Of a DNA stretch of 64,000 nucleotides, positions 32,661 through 43,519 are shown in pieces. The notes beneath the pieces were generated by a model. The model saw only the letters and a program-made list of their open reading frames with translations. It had not been told where the DNA came from and did no database searches. The stretch comes from Chelonoidis abingdonii (taxonomy: Eukaryota; Chordata; Testudines; Testudinidae), in assembly GCF_003597395.2 (NCBI RefSeq), contig NC_133773.1, positions 142,086,857-142,150,856 on the forward strand, in the 5' to 3' direction. Each line of letters starts with the position of its first letter. Within the stretch, counting starts at the first letter, position 1. The position numbers and the translations under genes are program-made.

Positions 32661-33182
32661 ACAGCAGGGAAAGGCTCCGGCGCCATTGGGTATGGGCTTC
32701 TCACACCTGTAATGCCCGCAGTAAAGGTGAGGGTGGTATGCAGGGCTGCTCTCCATTACGCTGATTACAGGGGGCTTATCTCCCCCGGCAGGAAGCCTTT
32801 TTCCCCCACCCCATCTCCCAGCCTGGCCAGGCCAACAATGCTGAGCTGTCTCTGAAGATGGACGGGCAGGTGTTCCCCACCTACTTCAAAGCAGGAGAGG
32901 TCAGAGGCTGGGAGCGGAGGGAAGCTGACAGCAGCTGGTGATTTGTTTTATGAGTCAATCTGGCAATAGCCGGCAGTGAGGAAGGCCCTGTAGCTAGGTT
33001 TCCTCTTGGAACAGAGCAAGGAGAATGCCCTGCACTCTGAGGGTATTGTCTGAAACCATTTGGGGACCATAAGGCAAGTGTCCTCACAAGACACCAGAGA
33101 CCGGGCTCTGACAGTCTGATTGGGGCAGCTAAACCGTGTGGGTGTCGCTGGCTTGCTAACTCCCAGACTGCCTAATAGGGGC
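32661..33182. other. Unassigned sequence
   Basis: No repeat or exon recognised. Confidence 0.35.
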
Positions 33183-33425
33183 ATTGGTAGGGGGAGACTG
33201 TCTGGCCTTGTGGCTAGTGCACTTGACCTTGACTCAGGAGCCCTGGGTTCTAGAGCCTTGCTCTGCATCTAGCTAGCTGGGTGACTTTGAGTAAGTGGTG
33301 ACACTGCTGTGTGCCTCAGTTTCCCTTTCTGTTAAATGGGGAGTGTGACCTCTTTGGTGAGGTGCTTTTGGATCTACTGATAAATGGTGCTGTGCTAAGA
33401 GCTAAGTGTTGTTATTAATAGAGCC
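33183..33425 (+). mobile_element. MIR-like SINE, nearly full length
   Basis: tRNA-derived head 'ggccttgtggctagtgcact' and 'ggagccctgggttctagag', core 'gtgtgcctcagtttcccttt', tail 'ggtgcttttggatctactga' and 'gttgttattaata'. It is one of the most complete MIR-type copies in the window. Confidence 0.85.
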
Positions 33426-33899
33426 TGTGCTCACTACACACACAGGACAGCCTAAGACCTGGCCTGGACTAACTTTGCCATCTACCACCCGAGCTTTAGC
33501 TCTAAGGCTGGCCTGGGGGACATTGTTTTAGAGCAAGGTGGGGAAGGCACTTGCTGCATCTGACCGGGGGCTTTCTAATACAATATCCTGTAAGCAAGAG
33601 TGCTTCAGAGGAAGGTGCGAGAACGCCCCCATGACAGATGTTAGTCCTGACATTAATACCCAATTGGAAAACACTTAGATATTACAGCGATTGGGGGGAG
33701 GTAAGAACAGAGCCATGTGAACAATGGGGTTTTCTGATCCCCGGCAATTCAAAAAGAAAAAAAAATGGGGAAGAGGGGGTCAACCCAAAATTGAAATTTT
33801 TCAAAATGTTCCACCAAGAGAAAAGTTTTAAAAATCAATTGTTTTTCAGGTGAAACACATTTTTCAGTTAGTTCCTGCGCAATTTAAAAATATTTGTAA
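33426..33899. other. Unassigned sequence
   Basis: No recognised family. An A-rich patch lies near 33750-33850. Confidence 0.35.
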
Positions 33900-34313
33900 T
33901 AGAGCTGTCAATCGATCGCCATTAACGCCCGCAATTAACTGAAAGCAAAATGAATGTGTTAATTTGTGTAATGTGTTAATCACAGATCTGTGGGTGAGGC
34001 GGGAGGCAAGGGCAGTGTGGGGGGAAGAAGTCCCAACCCACAGCTTCAGAGGCGACAGGGGGTCTGGAAAAGCCGCAGCCCAGAGCTTCTCGGGCAGTGG
34101 GGGGCCTGAAGTCCCATGACCCAAAAGCAGCTGAAGCCCTGAACCCCATGCCCTGAGGGGAGCTGAAGCCCAGAGCCACCAGCCCTGATCCTATAGCTGA
34201 AAATATAGAAAACCCCCAAAATATTTAAATAAATGGTTTTCTAATATTACTTAACAGTGCGACTAAAGCTGCAATTAATTGTGATTAACTTTTTTAATCT
34301 CTTGACAACCCTA
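33900..34313. mobile_element. Non-autonomous hAT element, 414 bp
   Basis: Ends 'tagagctgtcaatcgat' and, reverse-complemented, 'tagggttgtcaagagatta' match each other and the terminus of the autonomous-type element at 17249. Flanks 'atttgtaa' and 'atttttac' agree at 6 of 8 bases. The interior is GC-rich and non-coding. It is an internal-deletion relative of the 17-kb family. Confidence 0.75.
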
Positions 34314-34689
34314 ATTTTTACTTGCTTAAAATAAAATCAAGGGGCATATGGAGACAAACTCTGTTCAAATTGAAAAATCAAAATGTTATTGATCTTTTCA
34401 GACTCTTTTTTCAAGGGAAACAATTCAGTGAAACTGATGCTATTTGTCAACTGAACCATTTCACCTGATTCTATATTTTTCACAAAAAAAAAATGAGAGG
34501 TGAAATTTTTCACCCATCTATAGATAAGAACTTTGATAAATAGACTAGAAACCCCGAGAGCAAGTTGAAGGACAAATGTTCTGCTTTGAAAGCCAATATA
34601 AAAGTTGGCAGCCTTCCCTCCTCCCATCTCCTCAGCTCTGTCTTCATTAGACAAAAGAAGAAACTTCTCCTAGTACGACCAATGACAAG

Positions 34690-34905
34690 GGTTCAAAAAT
34701 CATGAATCCAGCCCCCTAAAATCATAAAATTGACTTAAATATCATGAGATTTTAAAAAATAACAAATGTTGGAGTGGTGGTGGTTGTGTTTACCTTCCAG
34801 TTCTGAGTCTGTACAATGCACTGGAGTCTCATTTTCAAGCGTTTCTCCATAGCCAGGAGGGTAGGAACTTATTTCTTTTAAAAATGAAAGCAGAGAGTCT
34901 CCTAT
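34690..34905 (+). repeat. Interspersed repeat of unknown class, copy 1
   Basis: 'ttaaatatcatgagatttta' and 'gagtctcattttcaagcgtt' followed by 'tctccatagcc' are partly matched, in reverse orientation, by 46205-46490 ('aaatctcatgagtttttaag'). No terminal repeats were found. Confidence 0.5.
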
Positions 34906-35110
34906 AATCATATAGAATCATAGAATATCAGAGTTGGAAGGGACCTCAGGAGATATCTAGTCCAACCCCCTGCTCAAAGCAGGACCAATCCCCAACTAAT
35001 TCATCCCAGCCAGGGCTTTGTCAAGCCTGACCTTAAAAACCTCTAAGGAAGGAGATTCCACCACCTCCCTAGGTAACCCATTCCAGTGCTTCACCACCCT
35101 CCTAGTGAAA
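34906..35110 (-). mobile_element. CR1 LINE 3' end (left of assembly gap)
   Basis: Octamer tail 'atagaatcatagaatatcag' and the UTR and ORF end as at 13976. It is cut by the run of N and continues at 35629. Confidence 0.95.
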
Positions 35111-35628
35111 NNNNNNNNNNNNNNNNNNNNNNNNNNNNNNNNNNNNNNNNNNNNNNNNNNNNNNNNNNNNNNNNNNNNNNNNNNNNNNNNNNNNNNNNNN
35201 NNNNNNNNNNNNNNNNNNNNNNNNNNNNNNNNNNNNNNNNNNNNNNNNNNNNNNNNNNNNNNNNNNNNNNNNNNNNNNNNNNNNNNNNNNNNNNNNNNNN
35301 NNNNNNNNNNNNNNNNNNNNNNNNNNNNNNNNNNNNNNNNNNNNNNNNNNNNNNNNNNNNNNNNNNNNNNNNNNNNNNNNNNNNNNNNNNNNNNNNNNNN
35401 NNNNNNNNNNNNNNNNNNNNNNNNNNNNNNNNNNNNNNNNNNNNNNNNNNNNNNNNNNNNNNNNNNNNNNNNNNNNNNNNNNNNNNNNNNNNNNNNNNNN
35501 NNNNNNNNNNNNNNNNNNNNNNNNNNNNNNNNNNNNNNNNNNNNNNNNNNNNNNNNNNNNNNNNNNNNNNNNNNNNNNNNNNNNNNNNNNNNNNNNNNNN
35601 NNNNNNNNNNNNNNNNNNNNNNNNNNNN
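35111..35628. other. Assembly gap, 518 N
   Basis: An uninterrupted run of N. Since CR1 sequence in the same orientation lies on both sides, the missing bases are probably the middle of the CR1 reverse-transcriptase region. Any reading frame drawn across it is meaningless. Confidence 0.99.
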
Positions 35629-35937
35629 CTTGTAGCAGTGCTGGATTCTTCCTCCTTAAGTGCAGGTCTCTGCAATTTGTCCTTTGTTGACCTCCTCAGA
35701 TTTCTTTTTGGTCCCAATCCTCCAACTTTGCTAGGTCATCTGTGATCCCTATCCCTACCCTCCAGGGTATCTACCTCTCCCCCCAGCTTGGTGTCATCCA
35801 CGAACTTGCTGAGGATGCAATCCGTCCCATCCTCCAGATCATTACGAAGATGTCGAACAAAACCAGCCCCAGGACCGACCCCGGGAGCACTCTGCTTGAT
35901 ACCGGTTGCCAACTAGTCATCGAGCCAGAGCTTTGAG
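35629..35937 (-). pseudogene. CR1 reverse transcriptase, palm-region segment
   Basis: The minus strand encodes 'WQPVSSRVLPGSVLGLVLFD' and then 'IFV', the CR1 motif-B region (SGVPQGSVLGP-LF-IFINDL), followed by fragments of the motif-C surroundings ('FADDTKLGG' in intact copies, here altered to 'SSWMTPSWG'). The frame is broken by an indel after 'IFV'. The plus-strand words 'gcttggtgtcatccacgaac' and 'cccatcctccagatcattac' are diagnostic for CR1. It is the 5' part of the copy whose 3' end is at 34906-35110. Confidence 0.85.
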
Positions 35938-36244
35938 GAACAACTCTAAATAGAGCGTCAGTCACAATAAAATGGCAAGAGTTGGCAGTGAGGAAGAAAG
36001 GCTGAGTACCATTCTAGGAGAGAAGCGAAAGGAAGGAGCTCACAGGACATGTTCACCTGCCTCTGGCTCAGAAGGGAACAGCCCGAGCATATGGTGGGTT
36101 TGAGTAGACAGATCAGAGAAGTCCTGTCCTGATCAGATTTGTGTGCTGCAGTCAGGGCAACACTTGTTCCCCCCCACATCATACCAGTAAAGCTAAACTG
36201 ACCACTTGTAATAAAATACCAGTGAAAGACACTTCTCTAGCCTG
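35938..36244. other. Unassigned sequence
   Basis: Nothing recognised. Confidence 0.35.
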
Positions 36245-36560
36245 ATCCTCTGTGTCTCAGAGACTCATGGCCAGAAGGATCCATCATGGTCATCCAGTCT
36301 GACCTCCTGCACATCGCAGGTCACAGAACCTCACCCATCCACTCCTGTAATAAACCCCATAACCTCTGGCTGGTCACTGACATCCTCAACTCATGGTTTA
36401 AAGACTTCAAGTGAAGAGAATCCACCATTTCATCCAGTTCAAACCAGCAAGTGACCCGGGTCCCACGCTGCAGAGGAAGGCAAACCCCCCACCCCTCCCA
36501 GGGTCTCTGCCAATCTGACCTTGGGGAAAATTCCCTTCCCGACCCCAAATACAGCAATCT
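36245..36560 (-). mobile_element. CR1-like LINE 3' UTR, another subfamily
   Basis: 'catcatggtcatccagtctg', 'acctcctgcacatcgcaggt', 'agaatccaccatttcatcca' and 'gggaaaattcccttcccgac' form the reverse 3' region of a CR1 subfamily. It is distinct from the octamer-tailed copies nearby. Confidence 0.75.
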
Positions 36561-36769
36561 GTTGGACCCCCAGTTGCAGCTTTATTCTCCTTGGGAGTGG
36601 AGCTAAGAACCCTTAGATTTGGAGGCAGATTCTAGCCCCCTGCACCAGCTGTTTCCTTTCAAGATGTGGTTGGGCAGCAGGTGTCATTGGACCATCCCGT
36701 GGCACAGTGCTTTCTTTCATCAGGCAAGACTTCCATGATCCCTTTGACTGACAAGTCAACTGCCTGATG
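36561..36769. other. Unassigned sequence
   Basis: Nothing recognised. Confidence 0.3.
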
Positions 36770-36990
36770 TCTTGATAACCAGCCACTTACCTCCCAGCCT
36801 AATTAAAAACAAACTCCTACAAGCAGCAGGTCCTGCGGCTTTGACCTCCTGAGCAATCACTTCCTTGGCGACTTCACCTCTATTAACCTTTCTCCTGCAA
36901 TTTAATTGGCTGATGTAATTGAAGCAAGAAAAGGCTCAGTTACATTCCTCCCCGGCCCCCACCATTGTCAGCTGGGGAAGAGAGGGACAA
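36770..36990. promoter_or_regulatory. Candidate conserved noncoding element
   Basis: Repeat-free with 'gcctaattaaaaac', 'tctattaacctttctcc', 'gcaatttaattggctgatg' and 'taattgaagcaag', plus a GATA-like 'cttgataacc'. Same reasoning and limits as for 26980-27320. Confidence 0.25.
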
Positions 36991-37549
36991 GTTCACTCCT
37001 GTGGAAAGGGAAGCTACTGGATGTGTGTGTTGGGGAGAATTGAGTCCCTTTTAATCTCTCTTGAATGCTGCCTGGATTTCCAGCCCTCTGGTTAATTAAC
37101 TCTCCACTCCAGTCTCTAAGCAGGGATTCCTGGGTTAGGAGGATGGTTATGAGAGTGAGGAATTCCCTCCTTGTTGCAGCCTGGTGACAATGAGTTCAGG
37201 TCAGCTGGTTTATAAGTCAGTTGCAGTTTGGCTATTGAGATAGCACATGTCCGAGACACCATGGGTGTAATTGTATTCCGAGCCCTGGAGATGAGGCAGA
37301 AGGATTTACAGGACACTGGGGAGTTATCGGACCTTCGTTTCACCCAGCCTCCATGTCTGAAGGGGCCTGTTTGTGCCTGTATGTGAGAGAAAAAGAGAAG
37401 GTGCTTGGTGGGTGGGAAGAGGGAGGCAGAGGTGGGGCTGGGGCCAGGAATTGGCCCCTGGTGAGTAAGGGGCAACGGGGAAAAGCATTCCATTCCAGTA
37501 TTGTTTAGTTCCCAGTCAGTCCTTGGAAACACCAACTGAGGTCAGAGTC
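36991..37549. other. Unassigned sequence
   Basis: Nothing recognised. Confidence 0.35.
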
Positions 37550-37735
37550 CTGTTTCACTGGGCACTGTTCAAACACATAGTAAGAAATGGTTCCTACCCC
37601 AGAGAACGTAGAAAGTATATTGTAGCCCTGCTTTACAGATGGGGACCTGATGCACAGGGAGATTAAATGACTTGGCCAAGGTCCTGGAGACAATCTGTGG
37701 CAGAGACAGGAATTGAACTCAGCGCTTTAGCTGCA
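37550..37735 (-). mobile_element. tRNA-headed MIR-related SINE, fuller copy
   Basis: Reverse tail 'gggcactgttcaaacacata' and 'gtaagaaatggttcctaccc', core 'tttacagatggggacctgat' and 'gacttggccaaggtcctgga', head 'attgaactcagcgctttagc'. It links the tail fragments at 26020, 32255 and 50150 to the MIR-type core. Confidence 0.7.
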
Positions 37736-38029
37736 AGACACCGTTCCGTCAACCTGTGAAAACAATTCCTCTTTTTCCTTGGCATGCACATCTTGCAGGG
37801 ACTTGTGGGTGATAACCCCAATGCAAGCTATTCAGTCCTTACTCTCCACGCAGCAAGATTCTTTGTTCCACCATCTCTAGCCCCTGATCTTCACCAATTA
37901 TTGCTCAGAATCCTAGCAATTCACTTTTCTGTTGCAGTCAGAGGCCAGTGCATCCCATGCTCTAAGGGGCTGCCACTGACTCTGCTGTTACGATTTGGTT
38001 CAGTGGCTATTTGCCTGTCACACGCGGTT

Positions 38030-38960
38030 TTTAGCCTGAGAGGAAATTTGCAGATGACATTCAACACTGATAAATGCAAAGTGATGCACATTGGAAAACA
38101 TAATCCCAACTATACATATAAAATGATGGAATCTAAATTAGCTGTTGCCACTCAAGAAGGAGATCTTGGGTGGGTAGTTCTCTGAAAACACCCGCTCAGT
38201 GTGCAGGGGCAGTCAAAAAAGCTAACAGAATGTTAGGAACCATTAAGAAAGGGATAGATAAGAAGACAGAAAATACCATATTGCCTCTATATAAATCCAT
38301 GGTACGCTCACACCTTGAACACTGCGTGCAGATGTGGTCACCCCATGTCAAAAAAGATAGATTGGAATTGGAAAAGGTATAGAGAAGGGCAACAAAAATT
38401 ATTAGGGGCGTGGAACACCTTCCGTATGAGGAGAGTTTAAAAAGACTGGGACTTTTCAGCTTGGAAAAGAGATGACGAAGGGGCGATCTAGTAGAAATCT
38501 ATACAAATCATGACTGGTGTGGAGAAAGTGAATAAGGAACTGTTATTAATCCCTTCACCTAACACAAGAACAGGGGTCATCACCCAATGAAATTAATAGA
38601 CAGCCCGTTTAAACAAACAAAAGGAAGTATTTCTTCACACAGTGCACAGTTACAATGTGAAACTCGTTGCCAGGGGATGTTGTGAAGGCTAAAAGTGTAA
38701 CTGGGTTCAAAAAAGAACTAGATAAGTTAATGGAGAATAGGTCCCTCAGTGGCTATTAGCCAAGATGGTCAGGGATATAACCCCATGCTCTGACTGCCAG
38801 AAGCTTGCCCTGTACGACAGGGGATGGATCACTTGACAATTGCCCTGTTCTGTTCATTCTCTCTGAAGCAGCTGACACTGGCCAGCGTCGGAAGACAGGA
38901 CACTGGCTAGACGGACCGTGGGTCTGACCCAGGATGGCTGTTCTTGTGTCAGGCAGGAAA
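38030..38960 (+). pseudogene. CR1 LINE ORF2 C-terminal part and 3' UTR (other subfamily)
   Basis: It starts with 'ttgcagatgacattcaacac' (part of the palm/thumb region) and reads through 'KANRMLGTIKKGIDKKTENT' and 'MVRSHLEHCVQMWSPHVKKD' in one open stretch at 38170-38382. There a TAG follows 'LELEKV', where other copies have Q-R-R-A-T-K. Further C-terminal parts, such as the codons for '[15 protein letters not shown]' near 38426, are interrupted by TGA. The 3' UTR carries 'gaacaggggtcatcacccaa' and 'tggctagacggaccgtgggt', ending 'caggatggctgttcttgtg'. It is the same subfamily type as the long copy at 59772-63772, but opposite in orientation. Confidence 0.88.
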
Positions 38961-39149
38961 TGTATGGTAACCATACAACATTTCATGGAGTTATTGCTGG
39001 CTCAGGGGTGAAGTGGGAGCAGCTGTCTCCAAAAGGTCTGGACACAAAGCACCAAATAGCAAGTGCCAGGGAAAGGTGCCAGCCTGGCAGTGCTGGGGAG
39101 CGACAGCCTCTTCACCCAGCAGAACAAGAGGCAGCAAACACACAAGCTG

Positions 39150-39350
39150 GGAGACAGCATTGCCTTGTGGTTAGTGCACTGGACTGGGATGCAGGAGACC
39201 TGGCTTCCACTCCCACCTCTGCCCCGGGCCTGCTGGAGGACCTCGGGGAAGTCACTTTACCTCTGTAAAATAAGGATCCTGCAACTGATCTCTTTTGTAA
39301 AGTGTTCTGAGATCTACTGATAATACTAGGTGTTATTACATCCAAAGCAG
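39150..39350 (+). mobile_element. MIR-like SINE, nearly full length
   Basis: Head 'tgccttgtggttagtgcact' and 'gggatgcaggagacctggct', core 'acctcggggaagtcacttta', tail 'aagtgttctgagatctactg' and 'aggtgttattac'. Confidence 0.85.
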
Positions 39351-39721
39351 GTATTTTTATTTATTTATCATTGCATTTCCCCTCCATCACCTGGCCGATG
39401 TGCTTCAACTCTGATCAGGAGGGCCAAGCTCTGGGGAAGAGAAGAGAGCTATGTCTCTGGGCACCTTTCAACCATCAGCCTTTCTGGGGAGCTGCCCTAT
39501 GGATGCCAGTTCATGCCATGGCACTGGTGAGTTTCCTGCTGTCCCTGAGCTAGAAGATAGTTACTTCCAAAGCCAGAAAGACTAATCTCCATGACTGCCA
39601 GTGGGTACCTAAGCCCAGTGTGCTGGTTGTGGGGTGCAGTGGTTGTGTTATCAGTGTTCAGCGCTGGGCCTCCTCAGGAAGTTAATATGCCAAGGAACAT
39701 GCCATGCTACAGCACCAAATT

Positions 39722-39845
39722 AGCAAGAGAGAGGCAGTGCTGTCTAGTGGGTAGGGTCTTGGCTGGATATCATAGACCAGGGTTCTGTTTCTCACTCTGC
39801 TGTCCTGACCTTCACTTCTTTTCTCTGTGCCTTAATAATGGGAGA
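39722..39845 (+). mobile_element. MIR-like SINE, head and core
   Basis: 'gagaggcagtgctgtctagt', 'gaccagggttctgtttctca' and 'tctctgtgccttaataatgg'. The tail is not recognisable. Confidence 0.65.
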
Positions 39846-40274
39846 GAGACCTGGACAGAGTTCCCTCAGTTTACCAAACACAGGCAGATTTTTAACACCT
39901 TATCTCACTGGGTATCACACTCCTGGCCCATCACATGGGCTCCAAAGGGGCACCAGCACTCACAACCACTCAGATATTACAGTTGCCCAGCATGGTATGG
40001 TTGGCAGCTAACGGATTAAACAGTGTCTGGGTGAGAGGCAGCCAGGCTGGAAAGTGGGAGCGGGTCACCCCCCTTCTACAGCAGTCCCCACTTGCTTTCC
40101 AGAATCCAGGATCAATCGCCTTTGTGTCTAGGGGGTGGGGAGTGGTGAAACAAAGCAAAAGTCCCAGGAAGACTTTGCCCTTCTACCTTCTGTCTGAGGC
40201 TCTCAGAGTTTTACAAACATTGCTGAACATATAACAACCCTGTAGGTATGCTTGTTATCCACCTGGATGGCAGG

Positions 40275-40510
40275 TGATGTTACTAACTCTGTTTGATAGT
40301 TGGGGAAACTGAGGCACAGATATGAGACCAAAATGTGACCAGTTGTCTTTGGGTGTCTCCACTTCTGGCTGCCCCAAGTTGAGATGCCTTAAAGGGGTTT
40401 GATTGTCTGAAAATGCTGAGCACCCGTGCTTTAAACTTTGGCCCTTGACCTGTCCAAGGTCACACAAGGAATCAGTGTCAGGAACTGGTCAGATCCCCCA
40501 ACTCCTGTGC
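40275..40510 (-). mobile_element. MIR-like SINE interrupted by a short insertion
   Basis: Reverse MIR words lie at 40300-40330 ('ttggggaaactgaggcacag') and at 40440-40510 ('cctgtccaaggtcacacaag'). Between them is about 100 bases with 'ctgccccaagttgagatgcc' and 'gaaaatgctgagcacccgtg', which I recognise as part of a reptilian interspersed repeat without assigned class. Confidence 0.5.
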
Positions 40511-41195
40511 CTTACAGGTTTATTCATCCCTCCTTTTAGGACCTTAACTTCACGCAAATGTAATTTATTTTGCTTTTTCACTTTACACTGGCTTATACCG
40601 TGAGTGATACTGACACCATGGGTCTGCGCAGCACAACGGTGGGTTTAAAGCTCCCCCAGGTGTAATTGGAATACAGGGAAGGCAAGACTCTCTTCTTCCA
40701 TCACCCCCCATGTGAATTTGTGGATATGCGCCTATTAACACCTCTGGAGTGATGACCTGCGTTTCCTTGGGCGATGCTTTATGCTGCCCAGGTACAGGAT
40801 TAGATACAAGACTTCCTGATGTCTCCGGCTGCACTGGCAGGAAGAAGATCACATCCACTGCCAGTAGCCAAGGCTCAGCAGAGCCAGGCTAGAGAAGGAG
40901 ATGATTTGATCATTCCACTACCAGCAGGGGGAGCCGTTGGCCTCCACATGTGAATGCGGCCAAGGGCGAGTTAATAGAAAACACTAACTAAATTGGAAGC
41001 AAAAATCCGAGCTGGTGCAGAAAGAGATTCTCCAGAGCAGACTGATCAGTAAACCACAGAAAATCTTAAACACACGACACTGATCACTGCTTGGTTTTCT
41101 TCAGGGACAGGCAGTTCACCTGAGTTACAGATAAGTCTTAGCCCCTGAGATATTTCCTATCGTACGTCGAACACTAGGGACAGGTGACATCAGGG

Positions 41196-41300
41196 CGTTC
41201 TTGGGGCCAGGATGCTGAGCAGGGACTCAGGACAGCTGGGTTCTGTTCCCAGCTCTGCTGACAGACTGGCTGGGTGATCTTGGGCAAGTTTATTTGGCTC
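41196..41300 (+). mobile_element. MIR-like SINE fragment
   Basis: 'caggacagctgggttctgtt', 'cccagctctgctgacagact' and 'gggtgatcttgggcaagttt' form the MIR core start. Confidence 0.75.
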
Positions 41301-41861
41301 AGTCTCTCAAAAACACCATTACATTTTTGGGCATCCCTGTTTCACACAACTAGGGACAGGTTTTTGTCGGAGGTGCTGTGGTCAATTTGTTCCCATTGGA
41401 AGTGTGGGTGCTGTATCACTGTGCACCCTAAAATCCAGGCATCCAGGATCTGCGCCTGTGGGCCTGAATGGCGTTGTGCTTTAGTTCCCCCATATGAGGA
41501 GAACAATACTTGCGTGCCTAATACATTACTGGTTGCAGCCTGTTAGGAAATACTTGGCTGGAAGACACAGAGAAGTGCACATGACTCTAGTATTGTGATG
41601 ATTGTATATTGCAAATGTTTCATCTCAAAGGATTCCAAAGTGTTTTACAAGCTCTAGATAGATTGTCCCACTAGAAGGCAGCCACTTCTGAGTGGGAGGG
41701 CGGAGGTAGCCGCCAGCCAGCCCACAATGGGAAGGTCAAGGGCAGCCAGGCATCCCTTCCTCCTAGCAGAACATATTGTCACTCTTTTCAGTGCTTGCAA
41801 AGTGGAGAGGACGTTCGTTTTAAAAGTCCTATATGACAGTCCTGCACAGAGGGGTCAGAAC

Positions 41862-42161
41862 CACAGGCACCGACTTTTGTTTTTCCCCAGGGGTGCTCCA
41901 CCCGGACTCCACTCCAAGGCCCTGCCCCCACTCTGCCTCTTCCCCCAAGACCCCACCCTTACTCTGCCTCCTCCCGCCCCCTCGCCTACACCCTGCCCTC
42001 ACTCCACCTTTTCCTTCCCCTTTCCCAAGGCTCCTGCTCGCTGCTTGCCCCCCCCTCCAGTCTCTCCTCAAGCTGCCAATCAGCTGTTCAGCAGCGCCTC
42101 CCGATCACCTGTGGCTGGTGAGTGCTCCAGGCCCAGAGCACCCATAGAGTCGGTGCCTATC
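41862..42161. mobile_element. Non-autonomous hAT element, 300 bp, perfect target duplication
   Basis: Inverted termini contain 'aggcaccgact' and 'agtcggtgcct' exactly. 'gtcagaac' flanks both ends (41854-41861 and 42162-42169). Interior C-rich repeats ('cttcccccaagaccccaccc' and similar) lie between subterminal 'ggggtgctccacc' and 'gtgctccaggcccagagcac'. It has no gene. Confidence 0.93.
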
Positions 42162-42439
42162 GTCAGAACAAGACCTTATGGGAGCAGATTACCACACAGC
42201 ACCCGTTCTCTGAAGCATCTGGTCCTGGCTGCTGTCAGAGACAGGATCCTTCCTGAGCTAGCTGGATCCTGAGTCTGATCCGGTCTGTCTGGTAATTCCT
42301 CTGTTCCATGAGCACTTTGTGTGGTGAGGCATCAATCATTTTTTGTTAGAAATCACTTCTTCATGTTTAATGGACTGTTGGGGGAGCCACAGCACAGAGC
42401 CCCCAACCTTGCTCCCTGGCTGGCTCCTACTGGCTACAT

Positions 42440-42660
42440 TGGGGGACTAGAAATCAGGACTCCTGGGTCCAGTTCCTGGCTCTGCCACTGACTGGCTCCA
42501 TGACCTTGGACAAGGCACTTAAAATCTCTGTGCCTCAGTTGTGAGCTGCAAATGGAGCAGTGATAATATTTACCTGCCCTGGGTGGGAGTACTGGGATGC
42601 TGTGGTTACTCTCTCTAAGGTTTATGAAGTGCTTTGAGATGCTCACGTGAAAGGTGCCGC
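42440..42660 (+). mobile_element. MIR-like SINE, nearly full length
   Basis: 'agaaatcaggactcctgggt', 'tggctctgccactgactggc', 'gaccttggacaaggcactta', 'ctctgtgcctcagttgtgag' and 'tgaagtgctttgagatgctc' occur in the correct order. Confidence 0.88.
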
Positions 42661-43027
42661 ATAAAACTGCAAAGTATCAGAGCCTAGTCTAGGCAAATAC
42701 TTACTGCAGGTACAGTTCTTAATATCCCCGGTCGTCCCATTTACCTTGAACGGGACTTCTAATGGCAGTGCGCTAGTAGGATCGGGCCCTTCATTTTCAC
42801 CACTGCTAAGCCGAAACACCAAACTTTGTAAACTTTTGCCCGCAAGGAACATGGAAAATGCCATGGAATTTACTGAGAAATATCAAAAAATAGCTCCCCC
42901 GAGGAATCTGTATGACTAGAAAAAGAGCCAGATACGGTTCATGTGCAATGACACTAGACCTGGGTGGGAAACAAGTTTCCCGTCCTGCGAACATTTTTGC
43001 AATTTTTGCAACATTCCATGCCGGGAC

Positions 43028-43511
43028 CATAGGCGCTGATTCCGTGGGTGCTCCGGGGCTGGAGCACCCCCAGGGAAAAATTGGTGAGTGCTTTGCACCC
43101 ACCGGCAGCTCCCCTCCCTGCCCCCCCCGTCCCAGCTCACCTCCATCTCTGCCTCCTCCTCTGAGTGCACCACCACGTCCTGCTTTTCCCCCATCCCTCC
43201 CAGTGCTTGCACTGCAAAACAGCTGTTTTGCATGGCAAGCCTGGGAAGGAGAGGGAATGCAGGACGCTTGGGGGAGGAGGCAGGGGCTGGGACAGGGATT
43301 TGGGGAGGGGTCTAAAAGAGGCAGGGAGGGGCAGAGGATAACTGGGCTGGGGTAGAAGGATGTTGGGAGGGGTCGGGGATATCTGGGTTGAGATGGCAAG
43401 AGGCAGGGAGGGGCAGAGTTAGGGCGGGACTTTGGGACAGGGGTGGAGTCTGGGCTGGGGTGGGGCTGAGGGCGCGAGCGCTCACCAGCGCAGAAAAAAG
43501 TTGGCACCTGT
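43028..43511. mobile_element. Non-autonomous hAT element, 484 bp, perfect target duplication
   Basis: Starts 'cataggcgctgattccg' and ends, reverse-complemented, 'acaggtgccaacttttttc'. 'gccgggac' lies exactly on both sides (43020-43027 and 43512-43519). Subterminal 'gggtgctccggggctggagc' links it to 4251-4470 and 41862-42161. The interior is strand-asymmetric and G-rich and creates a long but spurious minus-strand frame. Confidence 0.93.
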
Positions 43512-43519
43512 GCCGGGAC

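Noticed and set aside
35018..35745. Long frames of about 205-219 codons
   Set aside because: They span the run of N and consist almost wholly of unknown residues.
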